A program made the translations under genes and the position numbers. Shown piece after piece: positions 16,071-24,320 of a stretch of 51,263 nucleotides of DNA. The notes beneath the pieces were generated by a model. It worked only from the letters and a program-made list of their open reading frames with translations. It was not told the origin of the DNA and did not search any database. Numbering within the stretch: position 1 is the first letter of the stretch; the number at the start of each line of letters is the position of its first letter. The DNA comes from DASSKF01 sp035690725 (GTDB taxonomy: Bacteria; Actinomycetota; Actinomycetes; Actinomycetales; Dermatophilaceae), in assembly GCA_035690725.1 (NCBI GenBank), contig DASSKF010000160.1, positions 1 through 51,263 on the forward strand, read 5' to 3'.

Positions 16071-16349
16071 ACCGGTCACTACTACGCCTCCGGCCACCCG
16101 GGACCGGACGCCGACCTGCCCGAGCCGGCCGGGCTGATCGAGACCCGCGACGCAGGACGCACCTGGACGGTGCTCTCACGTGGGGGCCGCTCCGACTTCC
16201 ACGCCCTGACCACCACCGCCGGTGGAGTCGTCGGCTTCGACGGGCGGGCCCTCACCTCCACCGACGGGCGCAGCTGGACGACCTCCACCCTGCAGGCACC
16301 GCCACGCTGGCTGGCCGGCTCACCGGACCACCACACGGTCCTGGCGACC
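16071..16349 (+). pseudogene. Fragment of an F510_1955-type (BNR repeat) glycosyl-hydrolase-like protein
   Basis: The frame opening two bases after the oxidase stop encodes HYYASGHPGPDADLPEP, GLIETRDAGRTWTVLSRGG, DFHALTTTAGGVVGFDGR and TSTDGRSWTTSTLQAPP. These blocks match the repeat pattern of F510_1955/sialidase-like beta-propellers, which often sit beside multicopper oxidases. Only the middle of such a protein remains, with no start or end. The frame runs directly into a methyltransferase C terminus at about 16350, so this is a chimeric deletion scar. Confidence 0.65.
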
Positions 16350-16592
16350 GAGCTTCGGCGGGTCCTCGCCCCCGAGGGTCGCCTGGTGCTGGTGCTGCGG
16401 ATGGACCGTGACGGCGTCAGCCCAGCCAACCCGTCGGTCCACGGCCTCACCGAGGACCAACTGGATGCGCTCGTCGGCGACGTCGAGCACCGTGGCTTCG
16501 GCCACGTGGTGGTGCACCGAAGGGAGTGGCCACGAGAGACGATGGCCGCAGTTGTGGCGAGCGGGCGGCGCGCCGGTGACCGGCCCGTCTGA
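16350..16592 (+). pseudogene. C-terminal fragment of a class I SAM methyltransferase
   Basis: This 80-codon fragment (LRRVLAPEGRLVLVLRMDRD, then SPANPSVHGLTEDQLDALV and HRREWPRETMAAVVASGRR) matches the C terminus of the intact methyltransferase at 24602-25234. The nucleotide similarity continues past the stop for about 150 bases. It has no N-terminal SAM-binding part of its own and is fused in frame to a BNR-repeat fragment. Confidence 0.8.
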
Positions 16593-16735
16593 CCGGCTCA
16601 AGAACTGCTGGCAAGCGACAACGCCGAGCAGCCTGTGGCTTCTCCAGACGTCGGCGAGAGCCAGAAACCGGCCGACGTCACCGGCAGCGGATCGCTGAGC
16701 AGTACGGGTCATGGCGGTGGCCACGCAACGTGCGC

Positions 16736-17203
16736 CTATCCGTCCGCCGGTCCAGGGTGGGGCTTGAACAGCGTTCGATCGAGAACCTCACCTGCGTTGG
16801 CTATCCCGGCCCTTTCGGCGACCAGTGACTGGAACTTGGGGCATTCGGCGAGGTCTTCGTGGTCACAGCGCAGCGCCCCCTCGATGAGGTCCAGCGACGC
16901 CCGCATTGCGGCGATCCGTGCCCGCAGTTCGTCGCGCTGACGACGCATCAGGCCGGTGCGCTGCTCGGGCGTGGATCTCAGTATCCGTCTCACGCGGGCA
17001 AGACTGAACCCGGCCTCCTTGGCCCGCAATATGACGGCCACCCGGTACAGGTCACTCGGACCGTAGCGACGGCCACCCCCGGGCGACCGGCCGGGGCGGA
17101 GCAGGCCCTGGGACTCCCAGTGTCGGAGCACATGGGTAGCCAAATCGAAACGCTCCGCCACCTCACCGATCGTGAACACGGCTGCTTGGCCGGTTGACTT
17201 CAT
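16736..17203 (-). CDS. MerR-family regulator (SoxR-like architecture)
   Basis: The 155-residue protein begins at ATG 17203 (MKSTGQAAVFTIGEVAERF); a GTG at 17239 is an alternative. The N-terminal winged helix-turn-helix has VLRHWESQGLLRPGRS, a central coiled-coil helix follows (REALL-type, here RDELRARIAAMRAS), and the C terminus carries Cys residues in LRCDHEDLAECPKF that could sense metal or redox state. MerR proteins twist a promoter with a long spacer to activate it. The divergent methyltransferase promoter has such a palindrome, which overlaps this start, so the regulator probably controls both genes. Confidence 0.8.
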   Translation of the reverse strand: MKSTGQAAVFTIGEVAERFDLATHVLRHWESQGLLRPGRSPGGGRRYGPSDLYRVAVILRAKEAGFSLARVRRILRSTPEQRTGLMRRQRDELRARIAAMRASLDLIEGALRCDHEDLAECPKFQSLVAERAGIANAGEVLDRTLFKPHPGPADG

Positions 17204-17224
17204 GTCGACATGAAGCCAGACCCT
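17194..17224 (+). promoter_or_regulatory. MerR-type promoter with perfect palindrome, divergent methyltransferase gene
   Basis: A perfect 18-bp palindrome CTTCATGTCGACATGAAG (17198-17215) overlaps TTGACT (17194-17199, possible -35). With a 19-bp spacer the -10 would be GACCCT (17219-17224), placing transcription start at or near the ATG at 17232, so the methyltransferase mRNA may be leaderless. A 19-bp spacer and central palindrome are characteristic of MerR-activated promoters. Confidence 0.6.
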
Positions 17225-17231
17225 GAGTCTC

Positions 17232-18050
17232 ATGTCCACTCACAGCACCGACACGGAGTCAGCCAGTCAGCACGGAGCAGACCTGGAGAGCCCAACAGCT
17301 ACGCGCACCGGAGACGTCGAGCCACTACTCAAGCTGCTCGACGCGCTCGATGAGTTGCCCGCTGCGATTGCGTTGCGGGACGAGTCTTACGAGCTGTTGC
17401 AGCTGGCTGCCGGGGAGCGCGCCGTCGACGTCGGCTCCGGTAGCGGTCGAGCGGTGGCCGAGCTCGTCGAACGCAGCGTTGTCGCCGTGGGGGTAGACCC
17501 GGATGAGGCGATGCTCGCGACGGCCCGGCAGAGGTATCCCCGGGCGGACTTCCGCGCCGCCGGCGCCTATGACTTGCCCTTCGCGACCGGCGAGCTTGCC
17601 GGCTACCGCGCGGACAAGGTCCTGCACGTGCTGGACGACCCGTCACGGGCCCTGGACGAGGCCCACCGAGTGCTTCGGCCGGGCGGCCGCGTGGTGCTGG
17701 TCGGACAGGACTGGGACTCGTTCATCATCGACGCCGACGACCCGGTCCTGATTCGTTGCATCGTGCAGGCGCGGGCCGCCACCGTGGCCAGTCCCCGAGC
17801 GGCGCGGTGCTATCGGAACCTGCTCCTGGACGCCGGGTTCAGCGACGTCACCGTCGGGGCCCGTACCGCGGTGTTCACCAGCGAGCTGATGCTGCCGATG
17901 CTGACGGGTATTGCCGAGGCCGCGTACGCGAGCGGCGCGATCGACGGCGACCAGGCTCAGCAGTGGATCACCGAGCAGCAGACGCGGGCACAGCGCGACC
18001 GCTTGTTCGTCGCTATCCCGCTGTTTCTTGCCCACGCACGCCGCCCTTAG
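17232..18050 (+). CDS. Class I SAM-dependent methyltransferase
   Basis: The 272-residue protein has Rossmann-type SAM motifs: VDVGSGSGRAVAEL (motif I, about residue 72), GVDPDEAMLATARQRYP (motif II) and LDEAHRVLRPGGRVVLVGQ (motif IV/post-I). The substrate is not evident. Small-molecule methyltransferases with this layout act on quinones, lipids or xenobiotics. It is divergent from the MerR gene with a shared palindromic promoter, so it is probably induced by whatever that regulator senses. No ribosome-binding site precedes the ATG, which fits a leaderless message. Confidence 0.82.
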   Translation: MSTHSTDTESASQHGADLESPTATRTGDVEPLLKLLDALDELPAAIALRDESYELLQLAAGERAVDVGSGSGRAVAELVERSVVAVGVDPDEAMLATARQRYPRADFRAAGAYDLPFATGELAGYRADKVLHVLDDPSRALDEAHRVLRPGGRVVLVGQDWDSFIIDADDPVLIRCIVQARAATVASPRAARCYRNLLLDAGFSDVTVGARTAVFTSELMLPMLTGIAEAAYASGAIDGDQAQQWITEQQTRAQRDRLFVAIPLFLAHARRP

Positions 18051-18417
18051 CCCAGCGTGGATCAGCGACACCATCACCGCCCGCTTGGGCCCGCCCACGG
18101 CCGACCCATTCTGCGCTCCTGGGTGGGAGGGCTGGCTCCGCGACTACTGGCCGCTCTCGGACTGGCCGCACTCTGTCCGCATGTCAGGCACCTGACGGAC
18201 CAATTCGGGATGACCGGTGCCACGTGCCGGTAGTGGCCACATCGTCGAGCGCCCGTCGCACCACGCCGTCCGCCATCAAGCTCGGGCCGCGGAGGGGCCG
18301 ACCATTGCTGAGCACACCCGGCCCCTGGCGACGGTGCCTGCGGCATGGGTGATAGCGCAGAGCCTGGTGACTTGACCAGGTCGATGACCCCGCTAAGCAA
18401 CGCCGGAACTGGCACAC
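18051..18417. other. Intergenic stretch with no recognisable gene
   Basis: This 367-base gap between the methyltransferase and MFS 3' ends contains a short open frame ending DYWPLSDWPHSVRMSGT at 18195, perhaps the tail of a lost gene. No family, RNA or mobile element was identified. Confidence 0.4.
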
Positions 18418-19713
18418 TCATTCTGCGGCTTCACGTCGGTTCACCTCGCGGATGGTGGTGCCGGTCCGGCGGTGCTGGGGGCGTTGGTAGGGCTGGGTTT
18501 CGCTGGCAAGGTAGGCTAGGGCGGCGGTACCGAGGGTGGCCACGGCGAGCAGAAGTCCAAGGGCCGCGCCGCCGTGCTGGTCGGCTAGGAGTCCGGCCAG
18601 GGCGGGGCCGATGCTTTGGCCGATGGCGAAGGCCACGGTCAACCCGCCGATGGCGGCCATCCATGCGGTTGCTGGGAGCTGTCGGCGGGCGAGGTGGGCC
18701 ATGCCGGCGGGGACAGCCAGGAAGGCGCTGCCGAAGATGACCGCCGATGCCAGGCCACCGCCCGTGCCGCTGAAGAGCAGCGGTAGCAAGGAGCCGGCGG
18801 CGAGCACGAGGTTCATCAGCGCGAGGGCGTGCCCGGATCGCAGCCGGTCGAGCAGCCAGCCCCACAGCGGTACTCCGGCAAGGACGGTAAGCCCGAGCAG
18901 GGTCCAGAACGCAGTCACTTCACCGGCGGTGAACCCGATGTGGTGCAGGTAGGCGATGACAAATGTGACATAGGCGATGTACCCGGCTCCGAACAGCAGG
19001 TATCCAAGCGCGGGCAGCCACAGTTCAGCGACCCACCCGGGCCGGCGGTGCGGGTTCGAGGTGGCGCGCGGGGCCGGCTCGTCCACCCGCCGCAGCGCGG
19101 GCCAAGCTCCCAGCGCGCTGGCCGTGGCCAGTCCCGCCAGCGTGATCCAGGCCAGGTGCCACCCGCCGGAGCCGGTGGTGATCAGGATCGGCTGGACGAG
19201 GAACCCGGACACCACGATGCCGACCCCCGCGCCGGCGGTGTAGACCGCCAGCAGCGCCCCGGAGCGCCCCGGGGCACGATCGCCGAGCCTGGCCATCAGG
19301 GCAGCCCCACTGATGAAGGTGCCCGCCGCGCCGAGCCCGGCGGCCAGCCTCAGCAGCAGCTGCAACGCGAAGCTTTCGGTCAGCCCCGCCCCGAGCAGGG
19401 CCGCCGCGGCCAGGACCATCCCGGCGGCGAACACCCGCCGAGTCCCAACTCGCCCGGTCACCGGCGCGGCGGCCAGAGCCCCGGCCAAGTACCCCACGGC
19501 GTTGGCGGTGTTCATGGTCCCGGCCTGCCCATAGCTCCAACTCAGATCGGTGCGCATCGCCGGCAGCAGGAGGCTGTAGGCGAACCGCGCCAGACCCAGA
19601 GCGACCATGGGCCCCAGTGCCAGGCCGAGAGCGCACAGCAGCGGCCGCTGATTCTGCGTGGGCGCCCGCTTGTGCACCGCGGCGCGACTGCCTTGGCCGC
19701 CGCAGCGGGGCAT
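18418..19713 (-). CDS. MFS transporter, YbfB/YjiJ-like
   Basis: The 431-residue, 12-span transporter starts at ATG 19713, overlapping the TetR stop by one base (TGATG). A typical first block is ALGPMVALGLARFAYSLLLP, followed by TNANAVGYLAGALAAAP-like sequence and repeated charged loops. YbfB/YjiJ-like MFS proteins are uncharacterised exporters. Coupling to a TetR regulator suggests efflux of a small toxic compound that the regulator senses. The N-terminal extension to 19992 overlaps tetR in another frame and is not expected to be real. Confidence 0.82.
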   Translation of the reverse strand: MPRCGGQGSRAAVHKRAPTQNQRPLLCALGLALGPMVALGLARFAYSLLLPAMRTDLSWSYGQAGTMNTANAVGYLAGALAAAPVTGRVGTRRVFAAGMVLAAAALLGAGLTESFALQLLLRLAAGLGAAGTFISGAALMARLGDRAPGRSGALLAVYTAGAGVGIVVSGFLVQPILITTGSGGWHLAWITLAGLATASALGAWPALRRVDEPAPRATSNPHRRPGWVAELWLPALGYLLFGAGYIAYVTFVIAYLHHIGFTAGEVTAFWTLLGLTVLAGVPLWGWLLDRLRSGHALALMNLVLAAGSLLPLLFSGTGGGLASAVIFGSAFLAVPAGMAHLARRQLPATAWMAAIGGLTVAFAIGQSIGPALAGLLADQHGGAALGLLLAVATLGTAALAYLASETQPYQRPQHRRTGTTIREVNRREAAE

Positions 19714-20309
19714 CACGCGCCTGTCTGGCAGGCAGGGGGTAGCCCGAGCATGCGGGCCGCGGCGCGTTTCGCTCGCTCGGCGGCGCACTGGTCGTGGTCG
19801 ACGAGCAGCCGGGCGTTGGCTCCATCGACCAGCAGTAGCACCGCGTAACCGACCTCCTCGGGGTCGGACTGTCCGGCCTGCCGTGCGAGTTCGGTGAACA
19901 TGTCGCGCAGCCAGTGCTTGTGGTCCGTGATCACCGCTCGAGACGGGTGGGTCGGGTCTGGGATCTCGGCGGCCACGTTCAGGAAGGCACAACCGCGCCA
20001 GCCGTGCTCGGCATGCCAGTCGGCGAGCCAGTCAAATACCGCCAGCAACCGCTCGACAGGGTCCCCAGCGACGGCGGCCAAGTAGGCTTCAAGCGAGGCT
20101 CGCTGCACCTCATGGCGGCGAGTTAACACCGCGGCCACCAGGTCGCGCTTCGAGCCGAACTGCACGTACAGGGTCGGTTTGGATACCCCCGAGCGAGCGG
20201 CCAAGGCGTCGACCCCGACCGCAGCCACGCCCTCGGCATAGAAGGCCTCGGCCGCGACGTCGAGTACCTTCTGTCCACTGACCGACAGTGATGCGGCATT
20301 CCAATCCAC
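19713..20309 (-). CDS. TetR-family repressor
   Basis: The 198-residue protein has an N-terminal TetR helix-turn-helix (VLDVAAEAFYAEGVAAVGVD, then SGVSKPTLYVQFGSKRDLV) and an AcrR/YcdC-like C-terminal domain with a conserved CAFLNVAAEIPDPTHP segment. Start GTG 20309. A palindrome TAACAGGTCTGTTA lies immediately upstream, the expected operator position. It is likely to repress itself and the coupled MFS pump until a ligand binds. Confidence 0.85.
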   Translation of the reverse strand: MDWNAASLSVSGQKVLDVAAEAFYAEGVAAVGVDALAARSGVSKPTLYVQFGSKRDLVAAVLTRRHEVQRASLEAYLAAVAGDPVERLLAVFDWLADWHAEHGWRGCAFLNVAAEIPDPTHPSRAVITDHKHWLRDMFTELARQAGQSDPEEVGYAVLLLVDGANARLLVDHDQCAAERAKRAAARMLGLPPACQTGA

Positions 20310-20319
20310 GTCGGTACAC

Positions 20320-20333
20320 TAACAGGTCTGTTA
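20320..20333. promoter_or_regulatory. TetR operator
   Basis: TAACAGGTCTGTTA is an inverted repeat (TAACAG/CTGTTA) ten bases upstream of the tetR start, in the promoter of the tetR-MFS operon. Confidence 0.6.
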
Positions 20334-20506
20334 ACCTCACTGGCTGCAGCCCACACGCGGCTTCGCGGGCCGAAATGGCCAGCCTATGGGCGGGTCAAGA
20401 GGCGGAGCACACTCTGCGCGGTCCACCTGGGGTGAGTTGCTGACAGTGATCAGTGGGGCGGCCGGCCTGGTTCGACCGGTCGCCCCACCGCTGGTGTTGT
20501 CGGCGG

Positions 20507-21961
20507 TTACGCGGCCGGGGTGCTGCCCGCGTCCGCGGTCTCCTGCGCGGCCGCCGGTTCGGTGGCAGGGATGCGCGCGGTGCGGATCGCGGCGAGGGCC
20601 ACCAGGCCGCCGAGGACGGCGATGCCGGCGGCGCTTAGGAAGGCGACCGAGAAACCGTGGGTCAGGGCCTGGGTGTCGCCGAGTTGGTCGGCGCCGTAGG
20701 CGGCCGCTACCGCGGTGATCCCGGCCAGGCCGATAGCTGAGCCGACCTGGTAGGAGGTGTTGACGATTCCCGAGGCCAGCCCGCCTTCTTCGGGACGGGC
20801 GCTGGAGATGGCCATGCCCAAGGAGGGCACGAACGCCAGACCCTGCCCGACCGCCGCCAGCAGCGAGGGCCCGAGCACGTCGACGGTGAAGGTGCCCGTT
20901 ACGTCGATGAAGGAAAACCATACCAGCGCACCGGCGAGGGCGAGCAGGCCGAGCACGATCGGGGCCTTGGTGCCGATGCTGGCGATGACCTTGGGGGCCA
21001 CGCCGATCATCAGGACCATGATCAGCACGGTCATCGGCAGCAGCGCCGCGCCGGCAGCGAACGCGCCGAACCCGAGGACCTGCTGCAGGTAGAGGTTCAA
21101 GAAGAACCACATCGGCACCCAGGCCCCGCCGAGCAGCAACTGGGACAGGTTGGCCGCGCCCAAGTTGGGGGTGCGCAGGATCGACAGGCGCATCAGTGGT
21201 GCTCGGCGCTTGCTCTCGATGACCACGAACGCCACGAGGAGGGCGGCCGCGGCGTTTAGGACTGCGATGGTGGTGCCGGAGGCCCACCCGCGGGCCGGGG
21301 CCCCGACGATGCCGAAGACGGCCAGGGCAAGACCGGCGGTGACCGCCAAGGCGCCGGCGACGTCGACCGAGCCGCGCCGCGGCGAGCCGGCCGGCATCAA
21401 AGCAGGGACGACCGCCAAGGCCACGAGGGCGAACGGGATGTACAGGTAGAACACCCACGGCCAGCTGAGCCACCCGGTGAGCACGCCGCCGAGGAACACC
21501 CCAGCCGTGCCTCCGGCGGGGGCGGCCGCTCCGTACAGCGACAGTGCCTTACCCAGCTCCTTGGGCTCGGAGCCGAACAGCATCATCAGCAGGGTCAGCG
21601 CGGCCGGGGCGATCAGTGCCGCGCCGGCTCCTTGGACCCCGCGGGCCAGGATCTCCAGCCACGGGGTTTGGGCTAGGGCTGCCAGGATCGAGCCCAGCAG
21701 CAGGATCAACCAGCCGGTGCTGAACATCTTCTTGGCCCCGAACAGGTCGGACAGCCGTCCGCCGAGCAGTAGCAGGCCGCCGAAGGCGACCAGGAAGGCG
21801 TTGACCACCCAGGTCAGGCTGGCCTGGCTGAACCCGAGATCGGTCTTCATCTGCGGCAGTGCCACCCCGACGATCGAGGTGTCCATGATCACCATGAACT
21901 GGGCCATCGCGATCACCGCCAGGGCCCACCAGCGCCGCCTGTGCGCAATATCCGTTGTCAT
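20507..21961 (-). CDS. DHA2-family (14-span) MFS drug/proton antiporter
   Basis: The 484-residue protein matches the EmrB/QacA group: IMDTSIVGVALPQMKTDLGF in span 1, GGRLSDLFGAKKMF in loop 2-3, and RGVQGAGAALIAPAALTLL, with an Asp in span 1 typical of drug antiporters. It should export organic cations or other toxic compounds using the proton gradient. Two G/C-tract palindromes of CsoR type lie 42-93 bases upstream of its start, suggesting copper control; this is unusual for this family. No other gene lies between it and the island end. Confidence 0.88.
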   Translation of the reverse strand: MTTDIAHRRRWWALAVIAMAQFMVIMDTSIVGVALPQMKTDLGFSQASLTWVVNAFLVAFGGLLLLGGRLSDLFGAKKMFSTGWLILLLGSILAALAQTPWLEILARGVQGAGAALIAPAALTLLMMLFGSEPKELGKALSLYGAAAPAGGTAGVFLGGVLTGWLSWPWVFYLYIPFALVALAVVPALMPAGSPRRGSVDVAGALAVTAGLALAVFGIVGAPARGWASGTTIAVLNAAAALLVAFVVIESKRRAPLMRLSILRTPNLGAANLSQLLLGGAWVPMWFFLNLYLQQVLGFGAFAAGAALLPMTVLIMVLMIGVAPKVIASIGTKAPIVLGLLALAGALVWFSFIDVTGTFTVDVLGPSLLAAVGQGLAFVPSLGMAISSARPEEGGLASGIVNTSYQVGSAIGLAGITAVAAAYGADQLGDTQALTHGFSVAFLSAAGIAVLGGLVALAAIRTARIPATEPAAAQETADAGSTPAA

Positions 21962-22002
21962 CGTCGCTTCCTTACCTCGCGTCGGCGGAACAACTTCTGC
22001 TC

Positions 22003-22054
22003 GTTACCCCCGGGGGGTAACGGGAAATCTAGTACTACACCCCCTGGGGGTATA
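22003..22054. promoter_or_regulatory. Two CsoR-like palindromic operators before the DHA2 transporter
   Basis: GTTACCCCCGGGGGGTAAC (22003-22021) and TACACCCCCTGGGGGTATA (22036-22054) are near-perfect palindromes with central C/G tracts, spaced 33 bases centre to centre. They resemble operators of CsoR-family sensors. They lie upstream of the minus-strand transporter; no gene begins to their right. Confidence 0.55.
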
Positions 22055-22436
22055 AGTGCAACCTCAACTGCTTGAGATGTGGTCGCTGGCGGAAGGCGAG
22101 CCCGCTGAGTTGCGCTACTCAACCTGTTGGTCGACCGTTCTGCGGGTAGCGGCCATGGGTCTGCCTCACCCTCCGACGTCGCGGCGGTCGCGTGCTTCTG
22201 CTGGACGGCCGCGAGCGGGTCATCTCACTACGCGGCCGGTGACCCTCACGTCCCCTACCTCGGCCAGTGGGAAACTTCGACCAGCCCGGAATCGGTCGGG
22301 GCGCAGGTCGCTGGGGAATTAGCTCCGGGTGAGGGTGGACAGATCGCGCCACTCGTGGTCTCTCCTGTAGCACGCGGATCGCACGACGGCCGTGCGACAC
22401 GGTGGTCAGCGGATGAATGTGCAGGTCAGCGGCGGG
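22055..22436. other. Right arm of island A; no gene seen
   Basis: No convincing coding frame. The last 100 bases resemble 30075-30183 before the third att copy, including GCACGCGGATCGCAC at 22370-22384 and a GCACG/CGTGC hairpin, so they are probably integrase arm or regulatory sequence. Confidence 0.5.
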
Positions 22437-22505
22437 TTGCGGGGCGTGAGCCTGCTGGCTTGTAAACAGGTGGTTGCGGGTTCGAGTCCCGCCGTCGGCT
22501 CCAAT
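22437..22505 (+). repeat. att repeat, copy 2 (A/B island junction)
   Basis: These 69 bases are identical to 30184-30252. The last 37 (22469-22505) also match the tRNA-Thr 3' end at 1216-1252. Only the 3' half of the tRNA is present, so it is an attachment scar, not a gene. Confidence 0.85.
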
Positions 22506-22870
22506 CTGACTGTACCACAAGGGAATTCGATACTAGGTGCTTTCGCGCGCCACCTGTTATAGAAACAGGAGGCTCAAGGTCCCGGAGCCCCCGGCTGACC
22601 TGTACAAGCACGTGGTGGCGATGTCAACGGCGCGGGCTGCTCCTGTCTGCCTGTGGCAAGTGCCTGTCGGCGTGCAATCGCACGTGGATCGCACGCTCAC
22701 AGCGTGCTTGGCTCGCTTGCGAGGCAGGCCGTGCTGGGGGGCCTGGGTAGGGCTTCGGCCAAGTCCCTGGGCGTGCGCCTCCGGGGGCCCTCGTGGAAGG
22801 CGGGGAGCATGTCCGCGGCTCGATGCGCTGCTGGATGACTCTGGTCACTTGACTCCACCGGCGCACGCGA
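22506..22870 (+). other. Left end of island B; no gene seen
   Basis: The sequence resembles 1253-1485: the AAGGGAATTCG motif, a CCTGTT/AACAGG hairpin near 22552-22572, a GGTCCCGGAG block and CGCACGTGGATCGCAC at 22679-22694. No coding gene is supported. Confidence 0.6.
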
Positions 22871-22932
22871 GACACTGACAACCAGCGGACGCGAGACACT
22901 GACACGACGACTTCTTCGCACGTGTCAGTGTC
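22871..22932. promoter_or_regulatory. Operator repeats before the DUF433/PIN toxin-antitoxin pair
   Basis: GACACTGACA occurs at 22871-22880 and 22895-22904, and in inverted form (TGTCAGTGTC) at 22923-22932, just before the antitoxin start at 22964. The arrangement suits cooperative autorepression by the antitoxin. Confidence 0.55.
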
Positions 22933-22963
22933 GAGTGGCAAGATCACCGAAGGGAGGTGTGCC

Positions 22964-23623
22964 ATGACTGTTGACTACACGGAGGCGCGGTTCGTCGCGC
23001 CGATTTGCACCGTGCAGGACGTTGCCGAGCTCGTCGGCATGCCCGTGGAGACCGTGAAGACATGGGCGGGGCAACGCCGCTCCCGGCGCCAGATGTTCAC
23101 CCGCGCCCCACAAGGCCACCGCGGGTGGCCGTCGGTGCCCTTGGTGGGGCTCGTCGAGGCCAACACCCTGCGCACGCTGCGGGACCTGCTGGCGCCGTCC
23201 GAGGTCGAGGCTGCCGCCCTGTGGATCCGCAACAAGTACGACGCGCCCTACGCGCTGGCCAATCGGCGCCTGGTCACCGACGGGGCCTACGCGTACGTCC
23301 ACGAGAACCCCAGCGAGCTCTACCGGGTGAAGACCAAGCAGCAGGCCTTCGTCGAGGTGCTTGAAGACCACCTCCGCCCCCTGATCTTCGAGGACGACGA
23401 CTACCCGGTCGCCTACGAGGTCCGTATCCCCGGCGTGGTGATCGACCCGCGGTTCAACGCCGGACGGATGACGTTCGTCCGGAACCGCATCCCGGTGTTC
23501 GCGGTCCTTGGCAGCCTGCAAGGCGGTGACTCCGTTGAGGAAGTCATGCAGCAGTACGGGCTGACCTTGCAGGAGGTGGCCGCAGTCGATGAGCACCGCG
23601 AGTGGGCGGCCAAGGCCGCGTAA
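22964..23623 (+). CDS. DUF433-domain antitoxin (VapB45-like)
   Basis: The 219-residue protein starts at ATG 22964 after AGGGAGGTGTGCC. The N terminus has a helix-turn-helix-like stretch (CTVQDVAELVGMPVETVKTW), and the C terminus is a DUF433 domain (GVVIDPRFNAGRMTFVRNR, then DSVEEVMQQYGLTLQEV). This pairing is known from VapB45-type antitoxins. It should bind its operator repeats and neutralise the PIN toxin encoded immediately downstream. The genes overlap by 35 bases, which favours coupled production. Confidence 0.82.
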   Translation: MTVDYTEARFVAPICTVQDVAELVGMPVETVKTWAGQRRSRRQMFTRAPQGHRGWPSVPLVGLVEANTLRTLRDLLAPSEVEAAALWIRNKYDAPYALANRRLVTDGAYAYVHENPSELYRVKTKQQAFVEVLEDHLRPLIFEDDDYPVAYEVRIPGVVIDPRFNAGRMTFVRNRIPVFAVLGSLQGGDSVEEVMQQYGLTLQEVAAVDEHREWAAKAA

Positions 23624-24017
23624 AACCGACCTGGTCCTGCTGGTCGACCGCTGCCTGGCACCGGAGGTGGCCTACGAGATCAGCAAGCTGGACGGGCTCT
23701 ACGGCATCGCACTGAAGGATCACTACGGTGACCACGTCGCCCAGCAACTGGCGGACGTGACCTTCCTGGCGGAGGCAGGCCAACGGGGCTGGGGCGTGCT
23801 GACACAAAATCCCCGCATGTGGCAGGTGCCTCAGGAACGAAGCTGCATCACCGACAACCGCACCCGCGTGTTCTCTCTTGACGACCCCAATGCGAGCAAG
23901 ACGCTGAAGGGCCTCGTCCTGGGTCGGTGCGTTCTGTCGATCAGACGAAGACTCAGGCGGCAGGATCCCTGCTTCTGGAGGCTCCGACTGCAGGGCGTGA
24001 GGAAGGACCTCACCTGA
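23589..24017 (+). CDS. VapC45-like PIN-domain toxin
   Basis: The 142-residue PIN-like protein has LLVDRCLAPEVAYEISK (first acidic position), ADVTFLAEAGQRGWGVLTQN (second acidic region), then a basic C terminus with RRLRRQDPCFWRLRLQG. It should be an endoribonuclease restrained by the upstream DUF433 protein. The start ATG 23589 has GGAGGT ten bases upstream, inside the antitoxin gene. The length fits the family, and no break is seen. Located at the left end of island B, it may stabilise the island. Confidence 0.78.
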   Translation: MSTASGRPRPRKTDLVLLVDRCLAPEVAYEISKLDGLYGIALKDHYGDHVAQQLADVTFLAEAGQRGWGVLTQNPRMWQVPQERSCITDNRTRVFSLDDPNASKTLKGLVLGRCVLSIRRRLRRQDPCFWRLRLQGVRKDLT

Positions 24018-24155
24018 CGAGTGAACCGCGTCCGGTGAGAGGATCCTCCCTATCCGGCGCCCGCTGGCAGGACGGCCGCAGCTTCGGTGCGTTTCGGGCC
24101 GAGTCCTCCGTGCGCCCTCGCATGGCTTGGCATAGGGGGTGCCAGATGACGGTCC

Positions 24156-24320
24156 TCAGGAGGCGGGCTTGATCTCGTCCAGGACGACCCACTTGTGGTT
24201 CTTCATCGTCTTGCCGTGCGTGGTGTAGTCCACGACGTAGACCGGTCGAGCTGACGATCGTGGCGTGGGCGCCGGTCATCCCAGGCATGTGGTCGGCGGT
24301 CAGGACGACCTTGGCTCGCC
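24156..24320 (-). pseudogene. Fragment of a DUF1541 (YdhK-type) protein
   Basis: The minus strand encodes AKVVLTADHMPGMTGAHATI, then after a frame change VYVVDYTTHGKTMKNHKWV and a stop at 24156. These match the first and last parts of a DUF1541 repeat, found in copper-linked surface proteins. The fragment has a frameshift and is cut off at the nuoM junction near 24320. Confidence 0.65.

Noticed and set aside
22451..22503. A second and third tRNA-Thr gene at 22.45 and 30.20 kb
   Set aside because: Only the 3' half is present. The acceptor 5' strand and D arm are missing, so these are att scars.
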